DNA of 15,805 nucleotides from an uncultured Prevotella sp. (GTDB lineage Bacteria; Bacteroidota; Bacteroidia; Bacteroidales; Bacteroidaceae). The stretch is taken from the NCBI GenBank assembly GCA_937874345.1, contig CALNBT010000103.1:1-15805 (forward strand). Direction: 5' to 3'. Below the pieces are notes generated by a model. That model worked only from the letters and a program-made list of their open reading frames with translations, did not search any database and was not told the origin of the DNA. The position numbers and the translations under genes were made by a program. This document shows positions 13,266-15,805 of this stretch, piece after piece. Within the stretch, counting starts at the first letter, position 1; every line of letters starts with the position of its first letter.

Positions 13266-14975
13266 ATGTATTCTCATCAAGAAAATATCAACATCCTAAC
13301 GGCCTTGCTGGTATCTTATGGCATCAAGCATGCTGTGGTGTGCCCGGGTTCGCGCAATGCAGCCATCGTTCATAACCTCAACGAGTGCCCCACAATCACC
13401 TGTTATCCGGTGACCGACGAGCGATCGGCCGGATTTTATGCGTTGGGGATGGCACAATGTTTAGGCGAACCGGTTGTGGTGTGCGTTACTTCTGGTACGG
13501 CCTTGCTGAATCTGGTCCCGGCAGTTGCTGAGGCCTTTTATCAACATGTGCCCATCGTGGTGGTTTCGGCTGACCGACCTGTCGCATGGATAGATCAGCA
13601 AGATGGACAGACGCTCCCGCAACCTGATGCCTTGGGACGCTTTGTCCGAAAGGCAGTTTCTCTTCCCGAACCAACTAATGACGAGCATCACTGGCACAGT
13701 AACCGATTAGTCAATGAGGTCTTGATTGCATGTAAGGGAAAAGGAGGCGGACCTGTTCACATCAATATTCCTCTCAGCGAACCCTTGTTTAAGTTTGATG
13801 TGCCGACACTTTCTCCTGAGCGTGTCATTCAAAAGGTTGAGGCCAAGGCAGATGTTGCATCTTGTCAATTGTTATTTAATGATTTACAATTGGCAAAGCG
13901 ACCCATGATTGTGGTTGGGCAGCAGTCTTATCAACAAGCGAAACATTGTTATTCGGTGTTGAATGAGTTGGCTCAAGAAATACCGGTGGTATACGAATGT
14001 CTTGGTATTGCAATCGATGACCGGGATCAAAAGACGTCATCTTCGGCAGCATCACATTTCAAGCCTTCTACAATAGATCAAGTATTGTTGAATTGGAAAC
14101 GGGCAATTGACAATCAACCCGATCTGATTATCTACATTGGCGGATCGTTTCTCAGTAAACGGTTGAAGCTGTTTTTAAGGAAATCGCCATCCGCCAAGAC
14201 TTGGATTGTGAATGAAGAAGGTGCCATCTATGACACATTTATGAATTTAACGGGTAGTATCGAGGGTGATGCGTCGTTCGTTTTAAAAGCTGTGCAGGGG
14301 CATCTCAAAAGTCTGAAAGTAGATCATCATCACGTTTTTGATTCGGATTTTCAGCAAGCCTGGAAGGATGCCTTCAATCAAGCAGATGCCGCTCGACAGC
14401 GATTTCATCCTTCCTATTCCCAGTTGCAAGCCGTAGCGGGATTTTTTGAACATGCAAAGTCAAAAAAGAACTATCATCTTCATGCGGGCAATAGTATGTC
14501 TGTCAGGTTGATAAATATCTTTGCCGAAGATTATGTGTATTGCAATCGTGGTGTCAATGGCATTGAAGGGAGTTTGTCAACTGCGGCAGGCTTCTCACTG
14601 GTCACGGATGATGATGTCTATTGTGTCATTGGAGATTTGAGCTTCTTTTATGATCAAAATGCGCTTTGGCATGCGTTGAACCCCAATTTCAAGGTGCTGT
14701 TGCTGAACAACGGTGGGGGAGGAATCTTCAGAAGTCTGCCTGGGCTGAAGGACAGTGATGCGCATCAGACTTTGATTTCTGCCCAGCATACTACGACGGC
14801 TCGTGGAATTTGTGAACAAAACCATGTACAATACCTCTCTGCAAGTGATGAGAAAGAACTTGAAGAGAATATGGACATCTTTTTCAATCAACACTATGAC
14901 CGCCCTGTTGTGTTAGAAGTTTTTACTTCACAAGAACAAGACGAACAGGCTATGAACGAATATCATCAAGCATAA
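13266..14975 (+). CDS. menD: 2-succinyl-5-enolpyruvyl-6-hydroxy-3-cyclohexene-1-carboxylate synthase
   Basis: A thiamine-diphosphate enzyme that joins isochorismate and 2-oxoglutarate to make SEPHCHC. The 569-residue protein matches the family length. The N-terminal pyrimidine-binding domain shows CPGSRNAAIVH (26-36) and TDERSAGFYALG (50-61) with Glu52 as the cofactor-activating glutamate, then TSGTALLNLVPAVAEAFY (75-92) and SADRP (101-105). The C-terminal diphosphate-binding domain has NRGVNGIEGSLSTA (427-440) and GDLSFFYDQN (456-465), the metal and diphosphate motif, followed by LLLNNGGGGIFRSLPG. ATG 13266 gives the family start. It follows menF by 10 nt and precedes menB by 4 nt, with no menH between. 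Confidence 0.97.
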   Translation: MYSHQENINILTALLVSYGIKHAVVCPGSRNAAIVHNLNECPTITCYPVTDERSAGFYALGMAQCLGEPVVVCVTSGTALLNLVPAVAEAFYQHVPIVVVSADRPVAWIDQQDGQTLPQPDALGRFVRKAVSLPEPTNDEHHWHSNRLVNEVLIACKGKGGGPVHINIPLSEPLFKFDVPTLSPERVIQKVEAKADVASCQLLFNDLQLAKRPMIVVGQQSYQQAKHCYSVLNELAQEIPVVYECLGIAIDDRDQKTSSSAASHFKPSTIDQVLLNWKRAIDNQPDLIIYIGGSFLSKRLKLFLRKSPSAKTWIVNEEGAIYDTFMNLTGSIEGDASFVLKAVQGHLKSLKVDHHHVFDSDFQQAWKDAFNQADAARQRFHPSYSQLQAVAGFFEHAKSKKNYHLHAGNSMSVRLINIFAEDYVYCNRGVNGIEGSLSTAAGFSLVTDDDVYCVIGDLSFFYDQNALWHALNPNFKVLLLNNGGGGIFRSLPGLKDSDAHQTLISAQHTTTARGICEQNHVQYLSASDEKELEENMDIFFNQHYDRPVVLEVFTSQEQDEQAMNEYHQA

Positions 14976-14979
14976 CAAT

Positions 14980-15805
14980 ATGGAAAAAAGAACATGGAAG
15001 CCCATTGAAGGTTTCGATTTCAAGGAGATACTCTTTGAAGAGTATCATCATATCGCGAAAATTACAATCAATAGAGAGCGTTACCGCAACGCCTTTACCC
15101 CGCTCACCACATGGGAAATGTCACAGGCATTGAGCTATTGCCGAGAAAGTCAGGAGGTGAGGGTCGTGATACTCACTGGGGCAGGCGACAAAGCTTTCTG
15201 TTCGGGTGGTGATATGCACGTAAAAGGGCGCGGCGGATACGTTGGGTCTGATGGCGTGCCCCGCTTGAATATCCTTGATGTTCAGATGCAGATACGTCGA
15301 TTGCCCAAACCGGTCATTGCGATGGTGAATGGCTATGCCATCGGTGGCGGTCATGTCTTGCATGTAATGTGCGACCTGACCATTGCCAGTGAGAATGCCA
15401 TCTTTGGTCAGACAGGTCCGAAAGTAGGTTCTTTTGACGCCGGTTTCGGGGCATCGTATCTGGCGAGAATGGTGGGTCAGAAGAAGGCTCGCGAGATATG
15501 GTTCCTATGCAAGCAGTATACTGCTGCAGAGGCCGAGCGTATGGGAATGGTGAACAAAGTGGTGCCGCTTGATGCCTTGGAAGATGAATGTGTGGCTTGG
15601 GCTGAAATCATGATGGAACGTTCTCCTTTAGCTTTGCGTATGATCAAAGCAGGATTGAATGCCGAACTTGACGGACAGGCTGGCATTCAGGAATTGGCAG
15701 GCGATGCAACGATGCTGTATTATACCATGGACGAGGCACAAGAAGGTGGTAAGGCTTTCTTGGAGAAGCGTAAACCCGACTTTGACAAGTATCCCCAGTT
15801 TCCTT
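14980..15805 (+). CDS. menB: 1,4-dihydroxy-2-naphthoyl-CoA synthase (3' end just outside window)
   Basis: Cyclises o-succinylbenzoyl-CoA to DHNA-CoA in menaquinone synthesis. The reading frame is open from ATG 14980 to the window edge (275 complete codons) and reaches KPDFDKYPQFP, the typical MenB C-terminus, so only a few codons are missing. It is a crotonase-fold protein: CSGGDMHVKGRGGY (74-87) and the oxyanion segment NGYAIGGGHVLHVMCD (117-132), then QTGPKVGSFDAGFGASYLAR (144-163). Gly146 in QTGP corresponds to the bicarbonate-binding glycine of the E. coli type, so this should be a bicarbonate-dependent MenB; Asp153 corresponds to the conserved active-site aspartate. It starts 4 nt after the menD stop. 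Confidence 0.97.
   Translation, partial: MEKRTWKPIEGFDFKEILFEEYHHIAKITINRERYRNAFTPLTTWEMSQALSYCRESQEVRVVILTGAGDKAFCSGGDMHVKGRGGYVGSDGVPRLNILDVQMQIRRLPKPVIAMVNGYAIGGGHVLHVMCDLTIASENAIFGQTGPKVGSFDAGFGASYLARMVGQKKAREIWFLCKQYTAAEAERMGMVNKVVPLDALEDECVAWAEIMMERSPLALRMIKAGLNAELDGQAGIQELAGDATMLYYTMDEAQEGGKAFLEKRKPDFDKYPQFP

Noticed and set aside
1..15805. Search for a mobile element, CRISPR array, defence system, tRNA or rRNA
   Set aside because: No transposase, integrase, regular spaced repeats or RNA gene signatures were seen by eye; gene content is housekeeping throughout.

Overview
The window looks like an ordinary chromosomal stretch from a Bacteroidota genome, most likely Prevotella or a close relative. 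Three things point there. Several genes are preceded by the Bacteroidetes promoter (TTTG, 19 nt, TAnnTTTG), with two exact matches at 1270-1300 and 11687-11717. There are no convincing Shine-Dalgarno sites. Protein features are Bacteroidetes-like, for example a lysyl-tRNA synthetase with a C-terminal extension and a carboxypeptidase-regulatory-like secreted protein. Assignment to a genus is inference; no rRNA or other marker gene is present.

Layout. The left edge holds the 3' part of a uracil-DNA glycosylase-superfamily gene, then uridine kinase (udk), both on +. A promoter at 1270-1300 drives a small + cluster: a rhodanese lipoprotein, a GlsB/YeaQ-type membrane protein and a YbjQ/UPF0145 protein. 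A secreted carboxypeptidase-regulatory-like protein on the minus strand converges on this cluster and overlaps the ybjQ-type gene by 39 nt. A strong bidirectional hairpin terminator at 2982-3020 separates it from the minus-strand run lysS - gpsA - pgi - HAD hydrolase (transcribed from 8024 down to 3104). The last three genes are spaced by 4-5 nt and form a clear operon linking translation with central sugar and glycerol-phosphate metabolism.

Divergent from lysS is a DMT/EamA transporter on +. It converges on a minus-strand pair, an HI0933-type flavoprotein followed by a Nudix hydrolase. A gap of about 590 bp with no gene I can support follows. Then a textbook promoter at 11687-11717 starts the menaquinone operon on +: a hotdog thioesterase (probable DHNA-CoA thioesterase, MenI), menF, menD and menB, which runs off the right edge within a few codons of its expected end. 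Together these take chorismate to isochorismate, then SEPHCHC, and later cyclise OSB-CoA to DHNA-CoA and hydrolyse it. menH is not between menD and menB; menC and menE are not visible and may lie further right.

I found no mobile element, CRISPR array, tRNA or rRNA, and nothing that amounts to a new multi-gene system. The points worth a second look are small: a replaced conserved histidine in the MenI-like thioesterase, the menH-less men order, a short upstream ORF with hairpin and repeated ATGATGAAT units in front of gpsA, the convergent coding overlap at 2293-2331, and a cluster of small hairpins between the flavoprotein and Nudix genes.
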